From: Rhizobium sophorae
GTDB lineage: Bacteria > Pseudomonadota > Alphaproteobacteria > Rhizobiales > Rhizobiaceae
Assembly: GCF_013087515.1 (NCBI RefSeq)
Contig: NZ_JABFCN010000042.1
Location: 1 to 34,750, forward strand
Length of the DNA stretch: 34,750 bases
Direction: 5' to 3'
Each line of letters opens with the position of its first letter. Positions within the stretch are counted from its first letter, which is position 1. Shown piece by piece: positions 23,786 through 31,567 of this stretch. The translations under genes were made by a program, and so were the position numbers. The notes under the pieces were generated by a model that was given only the letters and a program-made list of their open reading frames with translations, ran no database searches and had not been told where the DNA came from.

Positions 23786-23889
23786 TGAGGGGAGCGCATC
23801 CATTAGCGTAATCTTGTTTACGAATTGCACACGTGCTAAAACGCGGCAAAACGGCGCATACGAACCCTGATCAAACCGAGATCGTGCCC

Positions 23890-24480
23890 GTGAATATTTT
23901 TATCGCGACTGTTGCTACGCTTGTCATTGGCGTCCTGCCGGCATGGGCAGGTCCTTTGCATCAGGCGGCCAAGGACGGCGATATCGCCCGCGTCACACAG
24001 TTGCTGGACCAGGGCTCCGATCTGTCGGAGCTCGATGAGGCGGGCGAGCCGGCGCTGATTATCGCGTCATTGGCGGGCCATGCCGATGTCGTCGTTCTTT
24101 TGCTGGATCGCGGCGCCGACATCGAAATTCGCAACAAGGGTGGGCTGACGGCGCTGCATGCAGCAGCCTATGCAGGAAAACTGGAGGTGGTGAAACGGCT
24201 TGTCGCCGAGGGAGCTGATGTCAACGACAGGAAGAATTTCTATCAAATGTCGCCGCTGCACGGCGCCGCCGAAGAGGGCCGCACCGATGTGGTCGCTTTT
24301 CTGCTGACGAAGAGCGCGGATGTCGAAGCGACGGAAAGAAACGGGTACACGCCTCTCACTCAAGCCGGGTGGCGGGCGCATTGGGATACGGCCAAATTAC
24401 TGATGGAAGCCGGTGCTGTTTGCCAGAAAGCCGAGCTTGTGGGTGAACCGCTCTACAAGGAATGCACCAAACGGCAATAG
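23890..24480 (+). CDS. Exported ankyrin-repeat protein
   Basis: 196 aa from a GTG at 23890, which begins a good signal peptide (hydrophobic residues 3-17, then AWA). Earlier GTG codons at 23833 and 23884 add a charged segment in front, so the later one is preferred, although the ribosome site is weak for all. The mature part is four to five ankyrin repeats (HQAAKDGDIARVTQLLDQG, then LIIASLAGHADVVVLLLDRGA, LHAAAYAGKLEVVKRLV and others), a scaffold for protein contact in the periplasm. It is 45 bp from the YHS-domain gene on the same strand, so one operon is likely. Confidence 0.82.
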   Translation: MNIFIATVATLVIGVLPAWAGPLHQAAKDGDIARVTQLLDQGSDLSELDEAGEPALIIASLAGHADVVVLLLDRGADIEIRNKGGLTALHAAAYAGKLEVVKRLVAEGADVNDRKNFYQMSPLHGAAEEGRTDVVAFLLTKSADVEATERNGYTPLTQAGWRAHWDTAKLLMEAGAVCQKAELVGEPLYKECTKRQ

Positions 24481-24525
24481 CGTTTCGCTTGAGGTAATAG
24501 ACCGCGTCCGGGAACGGAGCTTGGT

Positions 24526-25050
24526 ATGTCTTATCACGTGCAAAAATGCGGAAAGCGGACGGGAGCGGCGCTTGGGGCTGCGGTCATGCTGCTTTCTTTC
24601 CTTCAGCCCGCGGCAGCGGAAGATCTCGTCAATACCGGCTATTTCGGCGATATCGCGATCAAGGGTTATGACCCGGTTGCCTATTTCACCGAAAACCAGG
24701 CCGTTAAAGGGTCCGAGACATATTCCTACCACTGGCTTGGCGCGACCTGGCATTTCGCCAGCGCGGAAAATCGCGATCTCTTCAAGGGCGATCCATCCAG
24801 GTATGCGCCGCAATATGGCGGCTATTGCGCCGACGGCGTGTCTTTCGGGACGGTGACCACCAATATCGATCCGAAGGCCTGGCGGATCATCGATGGCAAA
24901 CTGTATCTGAGCTATGACCCGGGGGCAGCGGAAGGCATGGAGAAGAATCCGACCAAGGTGACCGACTCGAAGAAGCATTGGTCCGAAGTTCAGCAGACGC
25001 TGATTTCGGAGAAGATGCACACCGTCTGGCAGCAACCGGATACGAAATGA
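24526..25050 (+). CDS. YHS domain-containing exported protein
   Basis: 174 aa. Residues 1-31 form a signal peptide ending AAA. The YHS-type domain follows: GYDPVAYFTENQAVKG, HWLGATWHFASAENRDLFK and YAPQYGGYCADGVSFG, the usual order in proteins such as copper-related YHS proteins. The single Cys (CADG) and the His/Trp/Tyr set may bind a metal or a small ligand; no experimental role is known. The frame starts at the ATG at 24526 with GGAG about 8 nt upstream. It overlaps nothing and converges on the cyclase-TPR gene, with 19 bp between the stops. Confidence 0.85.
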   Translation: MSYHVQKCGKRTGAALGAAVMLLSFLQPAAAEDLVNTGYFGDIAIKGYDPVAYFTENQAVKGSETYSYHWLGATWHFASAENRDLFKGDPSRYAPQYGGYCADGVSFGTVTTNIDPKAWRIIDGKLYLSYDPGAAEGMEKNPTKVTDSKKHWSEVQQTLISEKMHTVWQQPDTK

Positions 25051-25069
25051 AGCCGCAACGCCCGGCCCG

Positions 25070-27286
25070 TCAAGGTGTGGGTGAAAAGAACGTCAAGGCG
25101 CGCGGCGTGACATGTACGTATGGCCTGTCGCGCTGTTCGCCGGAGGTATTGCGGTAAACATATCCGCACACCATCCGGTCTAGGAAATAGCCGTCGAATT
25201 TTTCGCAGAGACTGTCGCCCCGCACCTCGACGATACCGGTGATGTTGGTATTCGCGCTGCGATAGGCAGTGTTTCCAGCCTTGTCGAAATACTGGGTGAA
25301 ATCCGTGCCGTTCTTGTGCTTGCCGGTCCAGCTCTTGCCATCGACAAGATTGCGCAGATCTGCCTCGCCGAGCCTATCGGCTTGACTGCCTGTAAAGCCG
25401 AAGGGCCATTCGGGAATGCCGGCCTTTCGCAATCCGGCCAGATGGCGCTGCAGATCGCCGTCCCGCCAGTAATCATAGAGATAGCCGTAATAGGTGAGAT
25501 TGCTTTCGGGGAACAGCTCCAGCAGCTTTGCCGTCTCCGCTGCAGCCTTGGTTTCATTGCCCTGGTCGGCATAGGCCGCAGCCAGATATTCGCGTGCCGG
25601 CTCGACCTTCGGCAGGCTGTCGAGCGTCGGCTCTATCAGTGAGATCGCGCGCTGATCGTCGCCCGCGGTATAAAAGACGATCCCCGCCAGCAGTTGAAAG
25701 CTCGACGCCGGCGAAGGGTCGAGCCGCAAAGCCTTTTCAATCTCCGTGATCGCCTGCCCGCTGCTTCCGGTGTGGACCAGGATGAGAGCGAGGTTGGCGG
25801 CGGACTCCGCATCGTTCGGCTCCATTGCAACCGCCATGTTGGCGGAGTTCCTGGCCTCCGTCTCGCGCCCATCCACCCATTGCAGCAGGGCAAGCACCGT
25901 GTGCGCCCTAGCATTGTTGGGATCCAGCTTGAGGGCTTGCCCGGCGGCGTCATAGGCAATCTTGCGGGCGACGGCGGCCGACCAGAGGTAATTATAGTCG
26001 TTGCGCCAGACATCGACGGCCACGCGGGCGATTCCCGCATGGGCATTGGCAAAGCCCGGATCGAGGTCGATCGCCTTCTGGTAGAAGGACAGGGTCCGGC
26101 GATAGGTATCGACATCCCGTAAAATGAAGCCCTCCTGCTCGGCCCTCAAGTAATAATCGTAGGCTTCGAGATTTTCGGTCGGGATTTGGGCCAGTTGATC
26201 GCGCTCGCGGGCGCTGAGCTTGACCGACAGGGCCGAGATGATCTTGCCGATCACATCGTCCTGAACGGCGAAGAGGTCGGCATACTGGCGATCGTAGCGC
26301 TCGGCCCAGATCGAGAGGCCGGTGACTGCATCGATCAGTTTGACATTGATCCGCAGCCTCGGCCCGGCGCGCTGTAAGGTCCCCTCAAGCACGTACTGAA
26401 CGCCGAGTTCGGCGGCGACATCCTGGATCTTGCCGACGGAGTCCCGGATGGCGAAGACCGAGTGGCGGGCGATGACGAAGAGGCCTGAGACTTTGGACAA
26501 TTCGGTGATCAGATCGTCCGTCAACCCGTCCGCGAGATGGTCGTGGTCGGTGTCGCCGCTGACATTGATGAAGGGCAGAACCGCGACCGAGGGCTTGTCC
26601 GGCAGCGGATAGGCGAAACGTTCGCCAGGCCCTGGCGGTTTTGCCGCCATCCACGGCTGCCACCAGAGTGCTGCGCCCGCAAGCGCGAGGACGACGGTCG
26701 CTGCGATGCCGGCAACGAGGCGGCGTCTCGGCAGGCGCCTGCGGGTCTTGATGGTCTTGCCGGCAGCAGTCGGGTCAAGCAGGATGCGATAGACCCGGAT
26801 CGGTTCGGTGATACTCTTCAACCGCTGTTCGCCGAGCGAAGCGAAACCGACCGGGATTTTCGATTTCACCTGATCATATGTCGTGCCCGATATGGCGATA
26901 CCGCCCGGTTCGGCCAGCGCCTGTATTCGATCGGCGATATTGACGCCGTCGCCCTGGATGTCTTCGCCCTCGACGATAATATCGCCGAGATTGATACCGA
27001 TCCGGAACTCGAGCCGATGCTCCGGCAGCGCCGCGGCACTCTGCGTGGCTTTCAGTTGCTGAATCTCCACCGCGCAGCGCAAGGCATCGACGACACTCTG
27101 GAATTCGACCAGCAGACCATCACCCATGGTTTTGACCAGCCGCCCGTGGTGACGCTCGATCACCGGCTCGAAGACATCATTCTGGTCCACCTGAAAGCGC
27201 GCACGGGTGCCCTCTTCGTCGATCTGGCTCAATCGACTGTAACCGACGGCATCAGCGATCAGGATTGCTGCAAGACGGCGCTCCAT
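25070..27286 (-). CDS. Membrane adenylate/guanylate cyclase with TPR region
   Basis: 738 aa. Residues 1-170 are a class III cyclase domain with metal aspartates Asp12 (ADAVGYS) and Asp56 (KTMGDG), substrate Lys52, and the transition-state pair Asn116/Arg120 in GVNIADR. All catalytic residues are present, so it should make cAMP (or cGMP). A basic patch and one membrane helix (about 190-208) follow, then a periplasmic TolB-like domain (SVAVLPFINVSGD, 230-350) and about five TPR-like repeats (390-590). The C-terminal 150 residues are unassigned. This layout is common in rhizobia, which carry many such cyclases. AGGAAAG precedes the ATG at 27286. It diverges from the next cyclase, with a palindrome between them. 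Confidence 0.92.
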   Translation of the reverse strand: MERRLAAILIADAVGYSRLSQIDEEGTRARFQVDQNDVFEPVIERHHGRLVKTMGDGLLVEFQSVVDALRCAVEIQQLKATQSAAALPEHRLEFRIGINLGDIIVEGEDIQGDGVNIADRIQALAEPGGIAISGTTYDQVKSKIPVGFASLGEQRLKSITEPIRVYRILLDPTAAGKTIKTRRRLPRRRLVAGIAATVVLALAGAALWWQPWMAAKPPGPGERFAYPLPDKPSVAVLPFINVSGDTDHDHLADGLTDDLITELSKVSGLFVIARHSVFAIRDSVGKIQDVAAELGVQYVLEGTLQRAGPRLRINVKLIDAVTGLSIWAERYDRQYADLFAVQDDVIGKIISALSVKLSARERDQLAQIPTENLEAYDYYLRAEQEGFILRDVDTYRRTLSFYQKAIDLDPGFANAHAGIARVAVDVWRNDYNYLWSAAVARKIAYDAAGQALKLDPNNARAHTVLALLQWVDGRETEARNSANMAVAMEPNDAESAANLALILVHTGSSGQAITEIEKALRLDPSPASSFQLLAGIVFYTAGDDQRAISLIEPTLDSLPKVEPAREYLAAAYADQGNETKAAAETAKLLELFPESNLTYYGYLYDYWRDGDLQRHLAGLRKAGIPEWPFGFTGSQADRLGEADLRNLVDGKSWTGKHKNGTDFTQYFDKAGNTAYRSANTNITGIVEVRGDSLCEKFDGYFLDRMVCGYVYRNTSGEQRDRPYVHVTPRALTFFSPTP

Positions 27287-27312
27287 CCCCGGTCTTTCCT
27301 GGAGAGCGAATG

Positions 27313-27326
27313 TATTGTTAACAATA
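27313..27326. promoter_or_regulatory. 14-bp palindrome between divergent cyclase genes
   Basis: TATTGTTAACAATA is a perfect palindrome, 27 bp upstream of the membrane cyclase start and 6 bp upstream of a strong AGGAGGT (27333-27339) on the other strand. The size, symmetry and AT-richness fit a dimeric repressor site that could act on both genes. It may equally be part of a promoter. The regulator is unknown. Confidence 0.5.
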
Positions 27327-27472
27327 TCCTACAGGAGGTCCCAGCGCGATGCTATCGCCGGACCGTGCGATATTCAACTTAGTGGCGATGTATCCGATAA
27401 GAATAGGCCCGGACGAAATAGTTCGAGCCATCCTCGCCCTCGACGGTCGGCAGAGTTGCCAAAAGCAGGCGA

Positions 27473-28285
27473 GTGTTGGAAGCTCATTTTTTGCTATCAG
27501 GCGACGGATTGCTAGATATGACGACAGCCTCTTTCACGGAGCCGGCCAGGCATGGCAGCGCCAGGATCTGCCGCGGCTGCTGGGACCAGATGCATATGCC
27601 GATCCCGATCGGCGGTCCGCTTGCCTTGCCCTTCCGCGCCCTCGGCATCACCCGCAGCAAGATGAACCCCGATATATGCACGATCTGCGAACGCTCCTTC
27701 CAATATGTCAAGAAGCAGCGCCAGATCACCGTCGACGCCACAATCCTGTTTGCCGATATCAGGGGCTTCACGGATCTTTCGGAGCGCATCGAAGCGGTGC
27801 AGCTGAGCGAGATCGTCAGCCTGTTCCAGGATCGTTGCGCGCAAGCGATCTGGGCGCATGACGGCATCGTCAACAAGCAGATGGGCGACGGCCTGATGGC
27901 GATTTTCAATTTTCCGATCGTCAGAAAGGATCACGCCGGCGCCGCGATCCTGGCCGCGCAGGAGATCCAGCAAAACTGCGCCGCCGCGCTGAACGGTCTG
28001 GCGCTCGAGGCATTGCCCGGCCGCACTCTCGGCGTCGGCGTCGGCATCCATTCCGGCGAGGTCCAGATCGGCGAATTCTCAAGCTTCCGCAGCGATTTCA
28101 CTGCCATCGGCGGCGTCGTCAATCAGGCCGCAAGGCTGGAATCCCAGGCCGCAGCCGGCGAGATTCTGATCTCCTCCGAAACGGCGGCGAAGGCTGCCGA
28201 TCTCGCCGCAGGCGCCGAAACCCGAATGCTTGTGCTCAAGGGCATCGAGCAGCCGGTGCAGGCACGGGTGCTGGCCAAGCCCTGA
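27473..28285 (+). CDS. Soluble class III cyclase with N-terminal CxxC pair
   Basis: 270 aa from a GTG at 27473; an ATG at 27518 is an alternative. The N-terminus has Cys33-x-x-Cys36 and Cys69-x-x-Cys72 with the conserved DQMHMPIPIGGPLALP segment between them, probably a zinc knuckle. The cyclase domain follows: metal aspartates Asp95 (FADIRGF) and Asp139 (KQMGDG), Lys135, and Asn217/Arg221 in VNQAARLE, so it should be active. A perfect AGGAGGT and an ATG at 27349 begin a frame that would join this one if one A were missing from the AAAA run at 27461-27464; the relic copy at 23.6 kb has three A there. Thus a frameshift, real or technical, may have cut off the true start. Confidence 0.85.
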   Translation: MLEAHFLLSGDGLLDMTTASFTEPARHGSARICRGCWDQMHMPIPIGGPLALPFRALGITRSKMNPDICTICERSFQYVKKQRQITVDATILFADIRGFTDLSERIEAVQLSEIVSLFQDRCAQAIWAHDGIVNKQMGDGLMAIFNFPIVRKDHAGAAILAAQEIQQNCAAALNGLALEALPGRTLGVGVGIHSGEVQIGEFSSFRSDFTAIGGVVNQAARLESQAAAGEILISSETAAKAADLAAGAETRMLVLKGIEQPVQARVLAKP

Positions 28286-28362
28286 GTGACTGCGACCACG
28301 CGACGATCTCTTCGAAACGGATGCCGGTCGTGTGACGCGTGGATATAGCCGCGTCGCTCCAG

Positions 28363-28656
28363 CTATACCGCAGGGTTCAAAGCGGAGGCTTCTGCGCCGT
28401 CGTCATCATCATTGATCGTAACGCCACCTTCCAGCGCCGCCAGGATAACGGCCTGCCGCACCGTCTCGGCCGGCATCCGCCCGGCAAGCCAGGCGCGGCA
28501 GAAATCGATCGCCCTTTGCTGGTGAACGCCGCCATTGACCGGCCAGTCCGAGACAAGTGCATAAAGCGCGTCCTGCGGTGAGCGCAGAACCAGCCGTTCG
28601 CCGGTATCAAGGTCGATCGAGATGGGGGTTTCCCAGAAGGCAGAATGATCGCTAAT
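28363..28656 (-). pseudogene. DUF982 protein frame without a standard start codon
   Basis: The minus-strand frame encodes a full DUF982 domain: FWETPISIDLDTGERLVL, then ALYALVSDWP, RAIDFCRAWLAGRMPAETVRQAV and ILAALEGGVTI, ending at a TAG at 28363-28365. DUF982 is a small family (80-100 aa) nearly confined to rhizobia, of unknown function. Between the upstream in-frame stop (TAG, 28690-28692) and the domain there is no ATG, GTG or TTG; an ATT at 28656 or a CTG a few codons earlier would be needed. It therefore looks like a decayed gene or one read by an unusual start or by amber readthrough of the open frame upstream (28690-28875), which is in the same phase. Confidence 0.6.
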
Positions 28657-28689
28657 GGCAGTGGTACCCAGAGGTGAAGTAACTGGAAA

Positions 28690-28875
28690 CTAACTGCGGA
28701 AGGCCGATTCCGGTTCCGATACGAGGGTCGGACGATCGCCGCGCGGCATTTCACGAATGCCGCCGACCTTTCGGCGAAGAAACGACGGGCGCGAATGGAT
28801 ATTGAAATCGGGATCGCCGGCCAATGCCTCACTTTTGGCCGGGCCGATCTTTATGGTTGCGGACCCGGCCGTCAA
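28690..28875 (-). CDS. Possible small protein overlapping the lipoprotein stop
   Basis: 61 aa from a TTG that overlaps the stop of the upstream lipoprotein gene, as in translational coupling. Third positions are GC-rich as in real genes here, and the segment RPSFLRRKVGGIREMPRG and a tail TLVSEPESAFR look natural. No family is recognised. Its stop codon TAG is in the same frame as the DUF982 domain that follows, so the two may once have been one gene. Doubtful as an independent gene. Confidence 0.35.
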   Translation of the reverse strand: MTAGSATIKIGPAKSEALAGDPDFNIHSRPSFLRRKVGGIREMPRGDRPTLVSEPESAFRS

Positions 28876-29213
28876 CCTGGCAGCTTGCAGCCCTTGCTCA
28901 TTCCAGCGGACTGCATGGCCGAAACCTTGCCTTTGGACGCGGCAATTTCGCCTTCCTTGTCTCCCCCGGCGACACTGCCGATGGGGACGCCGACGAGGAA
29001 GACACCGAAAGCATCGCCGTTCGCTGCGCTGATCTGCTGCTTGGACAGGTCGTCGAGCTTGGCCTTCTCTTTCTTATGTTCCACTGCGAGCGCCTCGCAA
29101 CTGAGGTTCGTATAGGCAGCCATCGGAATATCGACCTGGACGATGGCGTCAGGACGTTTGGCGCAGCTGGCAAGCGCCGCGGCGGCCGCGAATGCAATGA
29201 TTATCTTGTTCAT
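28872..29213 (-). CDS. Small lipoprotein, hypothetical
   Basis: 113 aa. Signal peptide with the lipobox LASC and Cys17 as the lipid-bearing residue. The mature part has a conserved middle (SCEALAVEHKKEKAKLDDLSKQ), which may form a short coiled coil, and a glycine-rich hydrophobic segment (FGVFLVGVPIGSVAGGDKEG) that may touch the membrane, as in small outer-membrane lipoproteins of alphaproteobacteria. The last part has a second cysteine. GGGGACC lies about 5 nt before the ATG at 29213. Function unknown; it may share a transcript with the small frame that follows. Confidence 0.8.
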   Translation of the reverse strand: MNKIIIAFAAAAALASCAKRPDAIVQVDIPMAAYTNLSCEALAVEHKKEKAKLDDLSKQQISAANGDAFGVFLVGVPIGSVAGGDKEGEIAASKGKVSAMQSAGMSKGCKLPG

Positions 29214-29403
29214 GAATGGTCCCCAATTCCCGCAACAGCTGTAACATCGGCGCGCGCAATGCGGGAGGCGGCGGAGCCTTCAACCACAGACTTTTATTTG
29301 TCGCCACTTTCCATTTCGGCTTGGCATTGCTGGCGATGCCCCCCATCGATATCCGGAGTTCGCATGATACCCGGCACGCCTACCGCCCCGTTAGTTTCCG
29401 CGC

Positions 29404-29433
29404 TTGACCTCCGCGCACGGCCTCTACCTAAAA
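29404..29433 (+). promoter_or_regulatory. Possible promoter of the GH15 gene
   Basis: CTTGACC places a -35 TTGACC at 29404-29409, and an 18-nt spacer leads to CTAAAA at 29428-29433. The -35 is strong by rhizobial standards and the -10 is weak. It ends about 30 bp before the GTG start at 29462. Confidence 0.4.
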
Positions 29434-29461
29434 GCCCGACTGCTATGCAAAGGAGGCTCCG

Positions 29462-31252
29462 GTGTCGGTACCCATTGAGGACTACGCGCTCATCGGCGAT
29501 TGCGAAACCGCCGCACTCGTCTCGAAGAACGGCTCGATCGACTGGCTCTGTTTTCCGCGCTTCGATTCCCCCGCCTGTTTTGCCGCCCTGCTCGGCGCCG
29601 AGGATAACGGCTTCTGGTCGCTGTCACCGTCAGGTGAAAATGTCCACGTCACGCGCCGCTACCGCAACGATACGCTCATTCTCGAAACCGAGTTTCAGAC
29701 CGAGACCGGCACCGCCGTTCTCATCGACTTCATGCCGCTTCGCGATGGCACCAGCGATCTGATGCGCATCGTCGAGGGCAAGAGCGGCACTGTCGCCTTC
29801 GATATGGAGCTCAACCTTCGCTTCGATTACGGCCGAACCGTTCCCTGGGTCACGCATGGCGAGGATGGCGGCATCACCGCCATTGCCGGCCCGGACAGGC
29901 TAACCCTGAATTGCGCCGTCCCGGTCGAAGGCCGCGGCCTGAGCACGGTCGGCTCCTTCCAGGTTGCCGCTGGCGAGAGCCAGATCTTCACCATGACCTG
30001 GTCCCCCTCGCACATGCCGCAGCCGGCTCAGCGGCAGGTGGAATATGCGCTGCCGGACACGGAGGAATTCTGGCAATCCTTTGCCGCAAAATGTCCGAAA
30101 GTGGGCCGGTGGACGGAACAGGTCAAACGCTCGCTCATCACGCTCAAGGCACTGACCTACATGCCGACGGGCGGCATCATCGCCGCGGCGACGACCTCCC
30201 TGCCGGAAAAGATCGGCGGGCCGCGCAACTGGGACTATCGCTATTGCTGGCTGCGCGACGCGACGCTGACCCTGCTCGCCCTGATGAAACTCGGCTACTA
30301 CGAGGAAGCTAGCGCCTGGCGCAAGTGGCTGCTGCGGGCGGTCGCCGGCGCCCCGGCGCAGATGCAGATCATGTATGGCGTCGCCGGCGAGCGAAACCTG
30401 CTGGAATGGCAGGTTCCCTGGCTGAGTGGCTACGAGGGCTCGACACCTGTGCGCGTCGGCAATGCCGCTGCCGAACAGGTGCAGCTCGATGTCTATGGCG
30501 AGGTGGCCGACGCAATGCTGCAGGCCCGCAAGGGCGGGCTTCCGCCGCATCACCGCGAACGCGAACTGGCGGCGGCCATTCTGCCCTTTGTCGAAAAAAT
30601 CTGGGTGGAGCCCGATGAAGGCATCTGGGAGGTGCGCAGCCAGCGCCAGCATTTCACCTATTCGAAGGTCATGGCCTGGGTGGCCTTCGACCGCGCCGTC
30701 CAGATTGCCGCGGCGGACGGCGAGCCCGAGACCGCCGGACGTTGGCGCACACTCGCAGATCACATCCATGCCGAGGTTTGCGAGAAGGCTTTCGATCCCG
30801 AACTCGGCTGTTTCGTGCAGGCCTACGGCTCCAAGGCGCTAGATGCCAGCCTGCTGCAGCTCGGCATGGTCGGCTTCATCCCGCCTGATGATCCGCGCTA
30901 TGTCGCGACAGTCGAGGCGATCGAGCGCAAGCTGCTGCGCGATGGCCTGCTGCTGCGCTACGAGACGCAGGAGGTGGACGACGGCCTACCATCAGGCGAA
31001 GGCGCGTTCCTCGCCTGCAGCTTCTGGCTCGTCGACGCCCTCGGCATGATCGGCCGCCGCGACGATGCGCTGCGCCTGTTCGAGCGGCTGCTTGATATCT
31101 GCAACGATGTCGGGCTTCTGGCGGAAGAATATGATCCCGCCGCCCGCCGCATGCTCGGCAACTTCCCGCAGGCCTTCAGCCATGTCGGGTTGATCAACAG
31201 CGCGTTGAACCTCGCGCGGCTGGAGGGGCCGGCGGACCAGCGTTCGGCTTGA
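29462..31252 (+). CDS. Glycoside hydrolase family 15 (glucoamylase/trehalase-like)
   Basis: 596 aa from a GTG at 29462, with a perfect AGGAGG about 7 nt upstream. Residues 1-210 are the N-terminal beta-sandwich (DYALIGDCETAALVSKNGSIDW). Residues 220-590 are the (alpha/alpha)6 barrel, with GGPRNWDYRYCWLRDAT at about 252-268, a substrate-site signature. The general acid is likely Glu386 in PDEGIWEVR, and the base Glu555 or Glu556 in LLAEEYDP. These enzymes hydrolyse alpha-glucosides; relatives split trehalose or maltosyl chains. No signal peptide is visible, so it is probably cytoplasmic and acts on stored trehalose or glycogen-derived sugars. No trehalose or glycogen gene is next to it, so the substrate stays open. 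Confidence 0.9.
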   Translation: MSVPIEDYALIGDCETAALVSKNGSIDWLCFPRFDSPACFAALLGAEDNGFWSLSPSGENVHVTRRYRNDTLILETEFQTETGTAVLIDFMPLRDGTSDLMRIVEGKSGTVAFDMELNLRFDYGRTVPWVTHGEDGGITAIAGPDRLTLNCAVPVEGRGLSTVGSFQVAAGESQIFTMTWSPSHMPQPAQRQVEYALPDTEEFWQSFAAKCPKVGRWTEQVKRSLITLKALTYMPTGGIIAAATTSLPEKIGGPRNWDYRYCWLRDATLTLLALMKLGYYEEASAWRKWLLRAVAGAPAQMQIMYGVAGERNLLEWQVPWLSGYEGSTPVRVGNAAAEQVQLDVYGEVADAMLQARKGGLPPHHRERELAAAILPFVEKIWVEPDEGIWEVRSQRQHFTYSKVMAWVAFDRAVQIAAADGEPETAGRWRTLADHIHAEVCEKAFDPELGCFVQAYGSKALDASLLQLGMVGFIPPDDPRYVATVEAIERKLLRDGLLLRYETQEVDDGLPSGEGAFLACSFWLVDALGMIGRRDDALRLFERLLDICNDVGLLAEEYDPAARRMLGNFPQAFSHVGLINSALNLARLEGPADQRSA

Positions 31253-31276
31253 TGAGTGTAGAACCGCTGAAGAAGG

Positions 31277-31423
31277 ACCCCTCCCCACAGGTGGAAGGGG
31301 CTAATCCGGCGGCACCGCCTTGCCTCTTCCGAAACGTTGAGGATTTGGAAAGCCGGCGCGGCAGGTTAAGCCCCTCCCACTTGTGGGGGTCCGAAGGAAG
31401 GGTCGAGACCCGTGGCTCGACCC
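31277..31423. repeat. Intergenic inverted repeats before uvrB
   Basis: The arm at 31277-31304 (containing CCCCTCCCCACAGGTGG) and the arm at 31366-31390 (containing CCCCTCCCACTTGTGGG) are imperfect reverse complements about 60 bp apart. A separate perfect stem, GGGTCGAG (31400-31407) with CTCGACCC (31416-31423), follows. Units of this kind recur in rhizobial intergenic DNA. Together they fill most of the 315-bp gap after the GH15 gene. They could fold as a terminator for that gene; no other gene is seen in the gap. Confidence 0.65.
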
Positions 31424-31567
31424 CGGCATCCGACAGGAGGGGTTTGGGGCGGGGTCTTTTAGTATCACGCGACCGGGAGACTGTTCAAAAATCCGAACGA
31501 TTCATTCGTTTCCCTTTTGTACTCTTTCCCTCTTCACTTTCGCGCTGACTCTCTCCATATTCGCGCC

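Noticed and set aside
27349..27861. 170-codon frame with a strong ribosome site as a separate gene
   Set aside because: Beyond about 40 codons it is a shifted shadow of the cyclase; it is better explained as the true cyclase start cut off by a frameshift.
31480..31500. GTTC-N8-GAAC upstream of uvrB as an SOS (LexA) box
   Set aside because: The alphaproteobacterial LexA site I know is GTTC-N7-GTTC; this one is inverted with a spacer of 8, so it does not fit.
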